This document shows positions 34,655 to 47,104 of a stretch of DNA of 64,000 bases, piece by piece. Both the position numbers and the translations under genes were made by a program. Below the pieces are notes generated by a model. The model was not told the DNA's origin and did not search any database. It saw nothing but the letters and a program-made list of their open reading frames with translations. Location: the NCBI RefSeq assembly GCF_905163445.1, contig NC_053184.1, forward strand, positions 7,936,001 through 8,000,000, in the 5' to 3' direction. Positions within the stretch are counted from its first letter, which is position 1. Every line of letters starts with the position of its first letter. This DNA is from Pararge aegeria. Taxonomy: Eukaryota > Arthropoda > Insecta > Lepidoptera > Nymphalidae.

Positions 34655-35760
34655 CTACATCCATTTGAAATTGAATACCTATTTTAATAATACAAAGCAG
34701 TTTCGAAATAAAGGATATTTAGTTCACCTAACAAAATATCAGTTATAATTAGTACCATTTACAAATAAAAGGTAAAAACATTCAATTTAGTTAAAAAATT
34801 TACAGAAAAGTCGAAACTTATTAGTAACTGTCAGAAAGTCACTCAAAGTAGTTGCGTGCACATCAACCAAGATATTCTAATAAGCAGGGAGATGTCACAA
34901 AATGTTTTCCATTTTATGTCATCTTCCTGCTCCTGCCTCCAATGCAATGTAACATATCTTCAGGGTAGGCAGCGCTTTTATGCATATATAAAGTATACAA
35001 AACAAACCATCGAAATTCAATACATACAGGTACATAAATTTATAAAAATTACACAATAATATAAAAGTCATCTAAATTATTACTAATCTATCTATAAGAT
35101 CACATTGATAGGACGGAATAACTACAATCATCTTGAAAGTGATAAACTTAACTAATTATTTTTTAAATGATACAAGAAATTAAAGAGTATGATAAGCTGC
35201 AGATAAGTATTTGTCTACCACATCAACTGATTAGAGAATAGTTCAATTTAATGATAATTACCTACTAAACCATGAATCACTCATAATAATCAACATTACA
35301 AATATCAAGCCAAATTAGAGTAACCAACAAAACATAATTTTACATATTCATTTGACAGTTTTGTTTGATAATTTTCAATAACTAAAAAAAAATGTGTTTA
35401 ATAACACATTTAAAATTTAGGGTAAAATCATAAAATTAACAAAAAAATCGACATGCTTAATTTTTTTTTAATATTTTTGCAGATAAATGTGAAATTTTAT
35501 GGAATTATATTAAATTTCAATTTAACAGCACATCTTTAATTTTTTTTTCTGAATAGACGTAATTTTATATTTTTAAAATATGTGTAATGGCTCAATATAA
35601 GAATTGAGATTATGAGAATACAAAGGGTTTTATCCTGCTTTTTTTAAAATCATAAGCCACTGTCAAGAGTTCTTATAACTAGATAAAAATAGTAAGAATA
35701 ACAAAGGGTTCATCACAATTTAGGAATGTACAGATCATTTTCCCAATCAATTCATGTTAT
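34655..35760. other. Intergenic AT-rich stretch
   Basis: No repeat family or ORF supported. It should contain the 3' UTR and polyadenylation site of the Ly6 gene, which ends at 35770 on the minus strand. Confidence 0.45.
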
Positions 35761-35769
35761 TTCTTCGAA

Positions 35770-38700
35770 TCATAGACTAAATTGAAAATAATTATATATA
35801 GCAACTAATATAGTAATTAAGATAATGGGTGGTGCAGAGATCTTGTAAGCGGAATTGCAAAGATCCCCATTACAAAAGCACATGTACACTTTCCTGTGAT
35901 TCCACATGGTGTAGGCGCACCTCTCCTCATCATCACTTGGTGATCTCTGCAGACACATTCTTTGTGTTGCGGCCCCATAGTCTGCAATTTAAATTTGAAT
36001 TCTACACGCCCGTCTAGCGTTGTTGATTTCTCGTGCTAAATTATCAAGAGAAATCAACAACATTTGACAGAAAAATAAATTAAAATCTATTTTAGCATGT
36101 AAAAATAAAGCCTAGTCCAATACTACCTACCTAGCATGATGGACTATGGCTTAAACCCTTCTCATTGTGGGAGGAGACCCATGCCCTATAGTGGGCGGGT
36201 TGATATGATGATTATGATGATGTTGATGATGATGAAATAAAGCCATTCCATATAACTCCCCTTCATTATATCACTTTAAAGATTCTACAACTATAGGGTA
36301 ATGCTACCGATATTAGCATTTTATTAATTTTGCAGAAGAGGGCTGTTTGTTTGATCTACAAAATGGGGCCAAGAGAGTCATTGAGAGATAAATTTAAACA
36401 TTTTAAAATAATTACAGTGTATTTGACAGAAAAATAAATTAAAATCTATTTTAGCATGTAAAAATAAAGCCTAGTCCAATACTACCTACCTAGCATGATG
36501 GACTATGGCTTAAACCCTTCTCATTGTGGGAGGAGACCCATGCCCTATAGTGGGCGGGTTGATATGATGATTATGATGATGTTGATGATGATGAAATAAA
36601 GCCATTCCATATAACTCCCCTTCATTATATCACTTTAAAGATTCTACGACTATGGGGTAATGCTACCGATATTAGTATTTTATTAATTTTGCAGAAGGGG
36701 GCTGTTTGTTTGATCTACAAAATGGGGCCAAGAGAGTCATTGAGAGATAAATTTAAACATTTTAAAATAATTACAGTGTATAGTCAGTACATATTTGAAA
36801 TTTTAATGTGTGTTCATAAAAACATTTCCAAATTTAAGAAAAATTTAACTGCAATAATTTAAACATTAGAAGTAAGAATAAACTTACAGTGCAATACTAG
36901 GTAACATAAAATTTATAATATGTTTAAAGGAAATTGCATACAATTCTACAATAAACTACCCATTGACATCTCAGAGATGTCTATTAAAAAGTTCAAAGCT
37001 TTTATTAAACATAAGCTTATAGAAAAGTCCTATTATAGTATAAAGGACTATGTAATTGATAAAAAAGCTTGGGTGTGTATTATTGCGTTAACCAGGTTGG
37101 TCTTCCAATAATTTAAAATAATAATGTGAGATGGTGATAACAAAAAAAAAACAAGCGGCTAAGTTTGTTGTGGGCTTCTTCTTAGACCAGGACGCGTTTG
37201 GAACCCTCTTAGCTTTAATTTTAAGTTTACGAATATGGCTATCGCCATCATCTCACTACCGTGTAATTCTCATATAATGTACGCATTAAAAGTGCCACCT
37301 ATGGGCCTACTTGAATAAATATATTTTTGACTTTGACTTTGACAATCGAAATTATCGAAGTTTAAATTAATATTAAACAATAGTTTTTTTTTTATTTAAA
37401 AAATCTTGAACACTATTATATTTAGCCATTTCTACATAATTCGGATTAAGACTTCAAGCTCTCCATAGCCACTACTCCATGAAGAAGAAGAAACTAGAGA
37501 CAGACTAAGATGTGCCACTAAACAATTTAGTGTTCCGCTGCAATGACTACAATACTCCCTATCAGATTAGCCTGCTACCATCTTATACTGCATCATTCCT
37601 TATTGCAGTCAAGGGCTAACTTGCAGTGGAATAAAAAAAAACCCCTTTGTGGGTCTCGTGTAGGAAAAAATGTATTAAATTCCTGTGTAAGGTCAAAAAT
37701 AGTCACTTTATGATCAACTCCAAGATATCCAGAGAGCATTTTATTTGAATTTGTAATAAATTGGATGATAATAATTTATGATCTTGGTATGATTGGATTT
37801 ATTTTGGTATGGGGTATCAGTGATGGGATGGATTAGGCCATGGCATATAACCTATCCCAATCAGTAGCAGGCATTAATAAATGCAAGTAAAATTTTGAAG
37901 CATCAGGTTTCTTATATTATATAAGCTACCATAGTTTAACTGATGGTACTCAGTAAATAAACTAAAAACCAAAATTAACATACAAATTGGTTATGCAATA
38001 TTTTTTTAAGGTAATCCAAGCCTTGGTCAACAATAACCGGAGATTAACCATCAAAGATATATTTCAGACAATAAAGAGGACATATTAAGAGGCTCTTTAC
38101 CAACACTTACCATCAGTCCTAAAGGCACCTGTTGTTCCTTCAATCATCTTTCCACACCAACCTGATGGGCATGCTACAACATGAATACCCGCTTCTGCAT
38201 CAGGCTCTGTTACATTGAATGGAAATGGGTCCCCACAAGTACCTAACTCACCTCTTGATCTGCATTTAACACAACGTTTATGCAGGCCTAGAAAAAAAGA
38301 AACATTGGATTAATACTTAATACTAAACCACAACACAACTTTTTTAGAAACTTTTTATCCCTAAGTTCCCAGGGGAACGGGAATGAATATCAGACAGCCA
38401 CAGTAACATGCAGTCATGTTAAGGGAACCATTGGTTTTCCTGGCATAAAAAGAAGCCTACATTACTCTCCATCTTTTCAACAAATTTTATCCCAAAAATA
38501 GACAGGTTTCTTAGTTAGAAAGTAAAGGAAGCAGTAAGCACCACCAATAAAATAAAAAAACACTCGTATTTGGTTTGGCCAGTCAATCATAAAATATTTA
38601 CCAAGCCAAAATAACTTTGAAGTAAGACTTCATTCAGAAATTTTCTGCAAGAATTACTTATCACTATAAAATCTCATTCTTTAAATATTTTTTCAGCTAC

Positions 38701-39037
38701 TGCTCCATAACTTTTAATGAAACTCACAGATTATGTGAACATTTTTATAGTTTAAATTTACAATAGTAAGTAGTTGTATCAAATATTTTTGCGGGCTGTC
38801 TAATAGTTCCAATATAACGGAAAATATGACTTAGATCTATTCCAACTCTAAGGTAAGGTGAGAGAATCGTATAAGCGAAATCAAATTAATTAATATACAA
38901 AACGAAGTCACCAACTCTCACTTTACCTTGAAAACATATCCGTGTCAAAACTTAAAGAACAGTGCAAACTTACAATTTGCTTCCTTAACCATAACCACTG
39001 CTGTTAATAAAAATAGAACAATCGTTTGATAATACAT
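35770..39037 (-). CDS. rtv: Ly6/uPAR-domain GPI-anchored protein, Retroactive-like
   Basis: Three exons on the minus strand (38974-39037, 38111-38287, 35770-35981) join in frame through GT-AG introns to a 150-residue protein. Residues 1-21 form a signal peptide (MYYQTIVLFLLTAVVMVKEA). The mature part has ten cysteines after C22 (C27, 30, 39, 61, 66, 90, 102, 115, 117, 122), ending in the Ly6 signature C-F-C-N-G-D-L-C-N. One N-glycosylation sequon (N46-V-T) is present. Residues 131-149 are a hydrophobic tail typical of GPI attachment. The segments CRSRGELGTCGDPF and SGWCGKMIEG fit my memory of Retroactive, a Ly6 protein needed for chitin filament organisation in insect cuticle and tracheae, and the length fits that family. 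The Ly6 class is nearly certain; the orthology needs alignment. The second intron contains LINE debris and a 359-bp tandem duplication. The gene is divergent from lin-9, with 1.7 kb between start codons. Confidence 0.88.
36019..36061 (-). repeat. 14-bp hairpin beside a splice acceptor
   Basis: 36019-36032 and 36048-36061 are perfect inverted repeats (stem GTTGTTGATTTCTC) with a 15-base loop. They lie 38-80 bases upstream of the acceptor of the last Ly6-gene exon and end exactly where the tandem duplication starts. Confidence 0.75.
36062..36779. repeat. 359-bp tandem duplication, two units
   Basis: 36062-36420 and 36421-36779 align end to end without gaps; I count four differences, all transitions (A/G at three sites, C/T at one). 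Each unit contains a family C tail with ATGATG runs followed by codons of a LINE ORF (LWGNATDIS, QKRAVCLIYKMGPRES). The unit therefore duplicated after both elements were already present. Confidence 0.92.
36280..37340 (+). pseudogene. CR1/Jockey-like LINE, 3' end of RT ORF plus 3' UTR
   Basis: Read in plus: LRLWGNATDIS, QKRAVCLIYKMGPRESLRDK, ITVYSQYIFEILMCVHKNIS, then a stop, a decayed stretch, and GNCIQFYNKLPIDISEMS with KKFKAFIKHKLIEKSYYSIK and DYVIDKKAW. I recognise this as the C-terminal thumb/tail region of a family common in Lepidoptera. It is followed by the 3' UTR (GGGCTTCTTCTTAGACCAGG...) and a (TTTGAC)n tail at 37320-37340. Internal stops show it is dead. It lies in the Ly6-gene intron in antisense orientation; its first ~140 bp are duplicated in tandem. 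Confidence 0.8.
37500..37645 (+). repeat. SINE family S1, 3' part
   Basis: AATTTAGTGTTCCGCTGCAA, AGATTAGCCTGCTACCATCT and GCAGTCAAGGGCTAACTTGC. Confidence 0.5.
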
Positions 39038-39039
39038 TT

Positions 39040-40747
39040 TGAAGCTTATGAAATAAAACAAACAGTCAATGAGCACAAAATTTAAGTTTTAAAACTCTTC
39101 ATTTTGATTACAAATCGCGGGTAACACATACACACAAATTACACATTCTTGCCGTCATGTGTCATTAAGAATGTCAACGTCAGCTGTGTATAACAGAATA
39201 AATATGCTAACGTGAAATCAATCTTTTTATATTTCCAACTTTATTTTTATCTATGGAATTAGAAACTCATTATGAGGCGTTATCCACCACAATCTGAGAT
39301 AAGTAGATTATTGTTAATAGCTTGGAGCATGAACAATAAATGGAGATATAAAAATAATGATTAACAGTGTGGAGTGTGGACACTAATTAATTATTATTTG
39401 TTAATACCTAACAATAATTATATAGTAGTGCTCGTGCACACTTCTTCAGGGGTTTGCAGTAATGTTATTTTATTTTAATGTAAAGACGTGCGTTACACTT
39501 TTGGTTTTTAGTACATACACAAAATAACTATCATAATAAATGTTGACCTCTCCATAGAAGATCTTTCATGCCAAGCAAGGCATATACCAGCTCAATAATA
39601 TAATAATGTTAAAGATGAAACAAACCCTACATAAATAGAAAAGCGAATAAAATCTGGATCAAGACAGTAATTTATATTTTCTACAAAATCTATATAATAA
39701 ACGTGGCACATTAATTAGTATCACCTAGTATTACCTTTAGTTAGTAACCTTGACTTGGATACTATTTCGATAACAAATTTCTCTACATTATGTCCATCAA
39801 TAAAAAATATAAAATGAATCATACGCGTCAATTGTGAGTTGGTGTTCTCTGCCTTAACATATTACTAAAAAAATAGTCAGTTCTTTAACTTCCTTGTTGT
39901 TTTTTTGTTACATATGTTTTATAAAATAAACCATATATTTTAATATAAATATTGTACAAGTACGAGACCTGAATGTTTTTCTATGCTTCGGTATTAATTG
40001 GGTGAAAAATAGGAATATAATTGAATAATAATAATTTAAAGAGAAAGAGAAACAAAGAATTTAAGAAATTATCATCTTTGAGCCTTATTCGACTCCTTTT
40101 CTAATTAAGGACATACTAGGATTATGTGGGTATTTTTCACTAACTTTCTTTTAGTGGATATATTTCGCATAGTTTAACAAATATAACCTAAAATAAACTA
40201 AACTATTTAAAACTAAATAAAATCTAAAACGTCCTCGAAACCACCGCAGCGAGGCACAGTTCCTAAGATGCTGGCAGCATTGCCCCTTTGGATGGCCAAA
40301 CTAATTCGTTGGCCAAGGTAACTGCCCTCTCTATTCTTTTAGTTATATATTTAAAATCTAAATATGTGGGGACATATATAAAGCAGATTTTTGTACATAA
40401 TAATATCATTAAATTTATTCCTCTATCATGTAAAACCATTTTCTGATCTGAATTGTAAGCTCGAATATTTTTTATTTTCAGTAGATGTAACCGTTCGATA
40501 GGTATTGACTGAAGGTTTAGAATGAAAAGATAAAGTCAAATTGTAAGTTATTGTTTTTTTAACCGTATATAGTTCAAATATTATTAAGTTCTACGCAGAT
40601 CATTAAGCAAGACTGAATAAGGAAAGAGGTATAAACTATAGACTCAATACCATAGCGTAAAGATTTAAAGACTAACATTGTCATTTGGCAAACTTGGCGC
40701 TCTCAATCTTCAAATTGAATCAAATTTAGCAAATTTACCACATCAAT
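39040..40747. other. Divergent intergenic region between Ly6 gene and lin-9
   Basis: About 1.7 kb separates the two start codons. Close to lin-9 an E2F-like TTGGCGC (40694-40700) is followed by TTCAAA (40709-40714), the reverse of the CHR-type TTTGAA, 34 bp before the ATG. The rest is AT-rich with no repeat family recognised. Confidence 0.45.
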
Positions 40748-42794
40748 ATGGCGGATAAATGGGAAAGTAAGTTTGTTTATATTTTTTTAACTCTAGTGGA
40801 ATGTATTTTGTCTAACGAAGTTAAGGAATTAATATTCTTTTTATGAAAATTTAAACTAAGGTCTCTTTCTAAGCTGTCTCGTAACGTTCACTGTCGAACA
40901 CAAAATGTACATGAATGTTCAAAATTTGAAAAAATTCAAATTTGTAGCCGATTTGACACTTAATTTCTATAAATTAATTTGTGTTTAATAGTAAACACTT
41001 GTTCTTTGTACGAATTTTCGTGATATAGAATCATGTTATCGAACATTGTTTAATCTTATTTATCTCTTTTTCTAAAGATTTATTTTTAAAACAGGTACTC
41101 AAAGTGAAGAAAGAAGTGTAACTAGATTTCAATATAGAATTAAAGATGAGCCAATGGACACTGATTTACCCGAAGAGGACGAAGTTCCGCCAGCATTCGG
41201 CCCTGCAGCCTTGGGTCTCCACAGAGTTGGTACCAAATTACCGCCAAAACCTGCTCCAAGTGAACCTGTGCAAAAACTCAATGCTAGAGGAATGCCCGCT
41301 CGGATTAGGAAGAAAAACAGGTTTATATTTGTTGACGATTTTATTAATACATCACCACCAAGACAATCGCCAAAACGAACTCCTAAAATATTGGCCTTGA
41401 AGACTCCTGTTAAACAGTATAGTGCGAAAAAACAAAAATCACCAACCAAAACGCCGAGGAGTAATGAAAGGACTGAAGATAAGAGTGAAAATCAATCGCC
41501 AGATCGTAAGAGTGGTCAGCGCATTGGTATGAGGCTAAGAAATCTATTAAAGCTGCCGAAAGCTCACAAATGGGTCTGCTATGAATATTTTTACAGCAAC
41601 ATTGACAAAGCCTTGTTTGATGGTGAAAATGATTTCATGATTTGCCTCAAAGAATCATTTCCTCAGTTGACAAATAAAAAGTTATCCCAAGTTCAATGGG
41701 CTAAAATAAGGAGAATGATGGGTAAACCTCGACGATGCTCTCAAGCATTTTTCACTGAAGAACGGAAGGAGTTAGAAAGGAAAAGGAAATTAATAAGATA
41801 TATACAGCAGAGAAAAACTGCTGATATATGTGTAAAAGATTTACCAAATGAAATTCCAATGCAGTTAGTTGTAGGAAGTAAAGTCACAGCAAGATTACGT
41901 AAGCCTCAAGATGGTTTATTTACAGGCTGTATTGATGCTGTTGATACTTCCAACAATACATATAGGATAACATTTGAACGACCAAAACTTGGAACTCATT
42001 CAGTTCCAGATTATGAAGTATTGTCCAATGAACCACCAGATACAATATGTCTCTCTAGTATTGTACAAAAATTTAGGCCACGCTATTTAATGCAGGAAAT
42101 TTATAATCTTCACCAACCGTGTTTGTCAAATAAGAATAGTAGCCAAGGAGACCCTATGATTGGATGCAGTGATTTATCAAAACATCTTGACTCAAATGTT
42201 GGTAGTTTTCCATTCCCTCTTTTGGAGTTAATAGTGAAGTTGACTAAGATATTACAAGCTAAGAAAAGTAAAATAAGTAGATTGAAAGAATATAATGGTG
42301 AGGCAGAAAAAAGAAAATCATTTGGGCAAAAAATGCCTGAAGATTTCGAAAGGAAGTATGCTGCTGTTGTTATTGATCTTGAAAGAATGAATATGGACTT
42401 GCAGGAATACATCAATGAAATACAATTATATTGCCAGCAAATAGCTCCAGGTCCAAGTTTAGCAGCTATGTTAGCACCTTCACATCTCAGAGAGAAATGT
42501 CGCGATGAAGCAACTCTACTTGTAGAAAAAAATAATAATGAATCAGTCACAGATGCTAATATTATAAATCTTATAACAGATCTCACTGCCTTAATGTTAC
42601 AAGTCAGGAGTCTTTCAGACTCTGATCAGAATGCCTATGAATTAAGTGTTTTGCAAGGTACTATGGAACAAATTAAAATGAAATTAGAGCCTCCTTATCA
42701 AAGACTGTTCCAAAATAATGTGGAGCTTCACATGCAACGAATTCAAATGGGCTTAGGTCAATTCAATTCTAATAGTTGTGTGGCTGGCACATAA
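40748..42794 (+). CDS. lin-9: Lin-9 homologue, DREAM/MuvB complex subunit
   Basis: Exon 1 (40748-40766) encodes MADKWE and the first base of a Ser codon. It splices through GTAAGT to 41095-42794 in matching phase, giving 572 residues. A shorter start at 41154 is possible, but the longer one has a proper donor/acceptor pair. Residues ~155-260 are the DIRP domain (MRLRNLLKLPKAHKWVCYEY, FPQLTNKKLSQVQWAKIRRM, GKPRRCSQAFF, then a basic coiled helix), followed by a Tudor-like segment ~260-320 (VGSKVTARLRKPQDGLFTGC, YRITFERPKLGTHSVPDYEV). The C-terminal half contains the helical part (ERKYAAVVIDLERMNMDLQE) that binds LIN52 and B-Myb in relatives. It is the scaffold of the nuclear MuvB core that represses or activates cell-cycle and, in flies, spermatocyte genes (paralogues Mip130 and Aly). 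I cannot tell which paralogue this represents. Polyadenylation signals occur near 42874 and 43121. The end faces Nup50. Confidence 0.95.
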
Positions 42795-42799
42795 CTAAT

Positions 42800-44090
42800 A
42801 TAATATATAATGTGTATATATATATTTAATTATTATTTGTTACTGCTTATTAAACTTTTGATAATATAGCTAATAATAAATGAAATGAAAAGAAAGTATA
42901 GAAATAATTATGTATTATGGTCTTAGTTGAATTTTCTGTATTTTATAATTTTCTTAAAAGAATGTAAATGTTAAATATATATAATTTAGTATAATGCTGC
43001 TGTGTTAAATTTCTTTTAAGCAAGGAACTACACTGAAACAACAACTGAAATGCGATATGCACATATATTAGATATGTATAATAGTTTCTAACAGAGTAGG
43101 TCGAGCTATTGGTTAAAAAACAATAAATAGCTTTTAAGTTAAACTGTTTTTTTTTTCCATTTTAGTAGGGGAATTTATTCATTTCAATTATGTCGTTTTT
43201 TGTAATTTAATTATAAATAAAAAGAAATACAAACATATAAGAAATCTTAGTGACATAATTTCAACGTTATTTAAAGTTGAATTCACTAATAATGTGTGCA
43301 CATATTTTTATTAAATGTTTCTAGATAGATTATAGATAAGGATAGATCGTAATATATAATTCAATTTAATTTTAAATTACTGGATTTAGGTTAATCTGGA
43401 TAACACAAAAAAACAATTAATATGATCTTCATAGTAAGAATAGGTATAATATCATAATAAGGAATGTCATTTGTAACATGTTTAAGTCAGCACTACAGTT
43501 ACATTAACATCCATTTTTATTCTTTAAACACTAATCACAGAGATATTTAAAATCATCAGTATACTAGGGTTACATTAACACCCAAATTGGCTTTATAATT
43601 ACTAGTTATAAAGATATTTAAAATCATCAGTAATGTTTATATGTACTATTATGATACATTTATACATAAATTGATTTAATTGGAATGGCTTAAAAAAGTA
43701 TCAATGAAAGATTGTTAAAACATTTCCCAAAGTGATTCTAGTGATTAGAATTTATTCAATTCAAATTTAATTTATTTTAAGTAGGTCTAGTATATAAGCA
43801 CTTTTTATAAGTCGTCAGTTTGTTTCTGATTTCCAAGAAACTGCACGGACAAGCAGCTTTGTTGAAAGAATCATATTTCTACAGGCTTCCAGATAAAGAT
43901 ATAGCACTTATAATAAAATAATATTGTAGGGGTAAGTTAACCATGGGTAAAACTAATCAGTATCATAAATGGTTTACACATTAAAACCAGTAATTTACAT
44001 CTATTTAGAACATAAGAGCATCTCAATACAAGGGGCAGCCATTTTTCCTCTCCTTACAAATCAAGTTGTGGTCAATTAGCATAACTCAAA
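42800..44090. other. Convergent intergenic region between lin-9 and Nup50
   Basis: It contains the 3' UTRs of both genes. A local imperfect direct repeat of about 80 bp (ACATTAACAYCCA ... GATATTTAAAATCATCAGTA) is at 43490-43640. 43745-43950 looks like degraded family A. Confidence 0.5.
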
Positions 44091-44092
44091 AA

Positions 44093-46694
44093 TTATGCTT
44101 TGAATTTATTCAGAGTTTCAAGTAGCTCATCTGCATCTTCTGAAGTTTTTACTCTGATTAGAATAGAAGTTGGTTGGGGCTTTGCATCAGGAGTTGGAAT
44201 GCAGACCATCATAACATTATTTTTACCCATACGCTGTGTAGGCAAAGATGAACTCAATATCAAGTTGATTAAAATATTACCCAAAGCTGTGTTTGCTCGA
44301 ACTAACAATTGGTATTTTTCAGTCTCTTCTATTTTCTTTATGTAAAGTGTACCAACACCTTTGTCAACAAAGTTGCCATCTTTCTTAACAAATACTTTGC
44401 ATTTTCTGTCATACACACTATTTTCTTCTGCAATTGGGGTGTATTCCACTTTAGGGGGCTCATCTTCATTATCAACACCTTCATTTATTGGTTCATCGCT
44501 TTTCTTAATATTCGTATTGAAAGCAAAAGGTTTCCCAATACCAAACGAAAATGGAGTACTACCATTATTGTCAATTGAGGTTGGGTTGCTAGCAAATGGA
44601 GAAGTAATAGAACTTGATGGTTTTATTCCGAAGGAAAATCCAGTGCTTGGTGTTACAGTAGTCGCAAAACTATTAGTAGATGTAGTAGCAGTAGGATTAA
44701 TGCCAAAGGTAAAGTTATGTGTTTTCTCAACTATAGGACTTGTAGTGCTTGAAGTTAATGAGAATACGGAATTAGATAATGCAGGGCTGTCAGATAATAC
44801 TATTGGACTTTTAGGTTCAGTATTATTATCTTTTGTGTCTGAAATATTTTTCAATGACAGCTCTTTTTTGATTTTATCATATTCATCTTGGATATTTTTC
44901 AGGTGGTTTTCATAATCTTTAAATATTGGACTTAAAATACACAAAGGTGTTTCTTCAACATGTTTTTTTATCCATGCTGATACAGATTCATTTAAACCTC
45001 TTAGGTTATTATAGTAATCAAACTCTTTTTCATCTTTACCAACTGGTGTAACTTCAGTTGATTGTGGTGAACTTGCTACAGGTGTTTTACATGCAGTTGT
45101 ATTATTATTAGGTTTAGTTGAAAATGGAGAGTTGTTATGATTAACATTTGTAGAGGATAGTCCAAACAAGGATGAAGTAACCTGAGGTATTGGTTTATCT
45201 GGGCTTGCATTTGAATTTAAGGGGAAGGGGGTGTAGGGTGTTGAAGTTACTGAAGACTGCCCTTTAAATGGATTATCATTTACTGTTGAATCTGGTTTTG
45301 ATGAGCTAAACACAGATTTTGTAAATGCAGGGGTTCCTCCAGCTCCACTAAATATTGTAGATTCTGGCTGGCCAAATGGTGAATTCATAATAGGTGATGT
45401 TCCTGACAAACTAAAGATTCCAGTAGTAGGACTACTTGCTGGCTTTGTGATCATAGAACTAGATGAAACAGCTGCTGTGTCACTTTTAAGTGTTAAAGAT
45501 CCATTGTTAGACTTGCTACCATTTGTTAAATTTGCTAGAAAATCAAAGGATGATTTTTGTGTCTTGTTGAAACCACTAAATCCACTGAAAATGGTATTCT
45601 GCACCTGTAACATAACAAATAACAACTTGATAATCGTTTTTAATAGGATAATAAAGTGCTAGTTCACTACAGCATTGATTCCAATGCTAGTAACGGCAAA
45701 CAAAACAAAAATCATCAATTTTGATTCTAAATCGATCTAAATGCTACAGAAGCATAGTGGGAAATTTATACCACATCAAGTAAATTCCCCTCTTTTTTCA
45801 CCCCTGACAACTTTGGGTCAGAAAGTAATGTTAATACCTTCTTTATACCTTATAAAAAAAGTTATGTGTTATGTTTAAAACAACATGTTAGGTTTGCTAC
45901 AAATCAAAATGTCCTGGTTTTCATTGAGGTCATGCAAAAAACTGTCAAGAGCACTTAAATCTGTAATCATAACTTATCACTATTTTTAATTATTATAATT
46001 AATTGTAGTTGGCCTGGTGTTGGCACTTATTATCCTGCTACAGTGCATGGGTCTCCTATCAGAATGAGAAGTGTTAGTCCGCCACACACTGGGCCATTGT
46101 GGATTTGTAGACTTCACACACCATTGAGAACATTATGGAGAACACTGAGGTACAATTTCCTAACGATTTCTTTCACCAATAAAACAATTGATATTTAAAT
46201 GCGCAAAACACACATAAATGAAAGTTAGATTCCCACAAAAGTGAGGCCAATCATAAGCTGTCACTGCTTAGGTACAATATGGTCTGGACTAATTCATAAT
46301 ATCACACTATCCAAAGGGCTAAGCGCTCGGGTATTGAGTTCGCCGTAACGTGAATACAAATTAAGTTGTTAGTAAAGCTATAGTTTAATTGAAAAAGTAG
46401 TAAAGTAACTATCAAAACCATATTTTAACATTAAGATAACCTAAATGTTAAGCAGGGTTTTGATAGCTCCTAATAGCATAGAAATTTCAACAACTGAATT
46501 GGGGTGATACTATGTCTTACACCTACCACATCGCCCGTAGCTAGAGACCGCCTCTTGGCGGTGCGTATTACACGTTTCTCGAGAATTTCTTTTGGTGCCA
46601 TTTTAAAACCACCATCTTCCTCCTTTTCAGCTGGCTCCTCCTCATCCCAGTTATCAGGTCCCAGTTGTGTCTCTGCTTGTCTTTTTGATGACAT
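44093..46694 (-). CDS. Nup50: Nuclear pore protein Nup50
   Basis: Exon 1 (46527-46694) encodes 56 residues and exon 2 (44093-45604) the remaining 503; the join is phase 0, total 559. The N-terminus SSKRQAETQLGPDNWDEEEP with ILEKRVIRTAKRR is the importin-alpha-binding region typical of Nup50. The middle is Ser/Thr/Pro-rich with scattered FG motifs (FSGFSGF, SLFGLS, FTFGI, FSFGI twice). From about residue 435 a Ran-binding domain follows (KVEYTPIAEENSVYDRKCKV, VGTLYIKKIEETEKYQLLVR, MVCIPTPDAKPQPTSILIRV). It helps disassemble importin-alpha/cargo and recycle importins at the nuclear basket. I chose the ATG at 46694 because the reading frame upstream has only TTG. The donor GTG|GTAGGT and acceptor TTACAG|GTG could also use a CAG three codons later, changing two residues. 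A further small exon between them cannot be excluded. Confidence 0.94.
46010..46155 (-). repeat. Family C/S3 fragment
   Basis: TGCATGGGTCTCCTATCAGA, ATGAGAAGTGTTAGTCCGCC, ACACACCATTGAGAACATTA, in the single intron of Nup50. Confidence 0.5.
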
Positions 46695-47104
46695 TATTAG
46701 CAAATGTTACTTTTGTGAAATTTCAATTTAACATCCTTCGCACCTGACAAATTAATTATACGTGGTGCGGAACTTAATAGAATGCTATTTACGTTAACAG
46801 GCACCGCTAAATTCAATATTCATGAAAGTGTAACCTAAAATCAACAGTATCAAACGCTATATAGCATTTTTTTTTCCTTCTGACTTTACACAGATTAACC
46901 AATGTCAGGTGTCTTTCAATGTAATTGTACGTGATTTCTGCGCTGATCATTGACAGTGATGATGCCTGATTTTTATTTACTGGTCTGTAATCTAATGTCA
47001 AAATTTAAAAACCCGAGTTTAAGAACCCAAGCTAATAAACTTAAATGTCAATTGTCCATTGTATTTAAATTATTCCGCTGTGCCTTGAATCCAGCAATCC
47101 AATT

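Noticed and set aside
36062..36779. Reading the tandem units as a CRISPR-like or satellite array
   Set aside because: There are only two units of 359 bp containing LINE and SINE debris; it is a simple segmental tandem duplication.
41129..42586. Minus-strand ORFs of 106 and 158 codons in lin-9
   Set aside because: They are shadows of the lin-9 coding sequence, which has clear DIRP-domain homology.
44100..44915. Plus-strand ORFs opposite Nup50
   Set aside because: They are shadows of the Nup50 coding exon.
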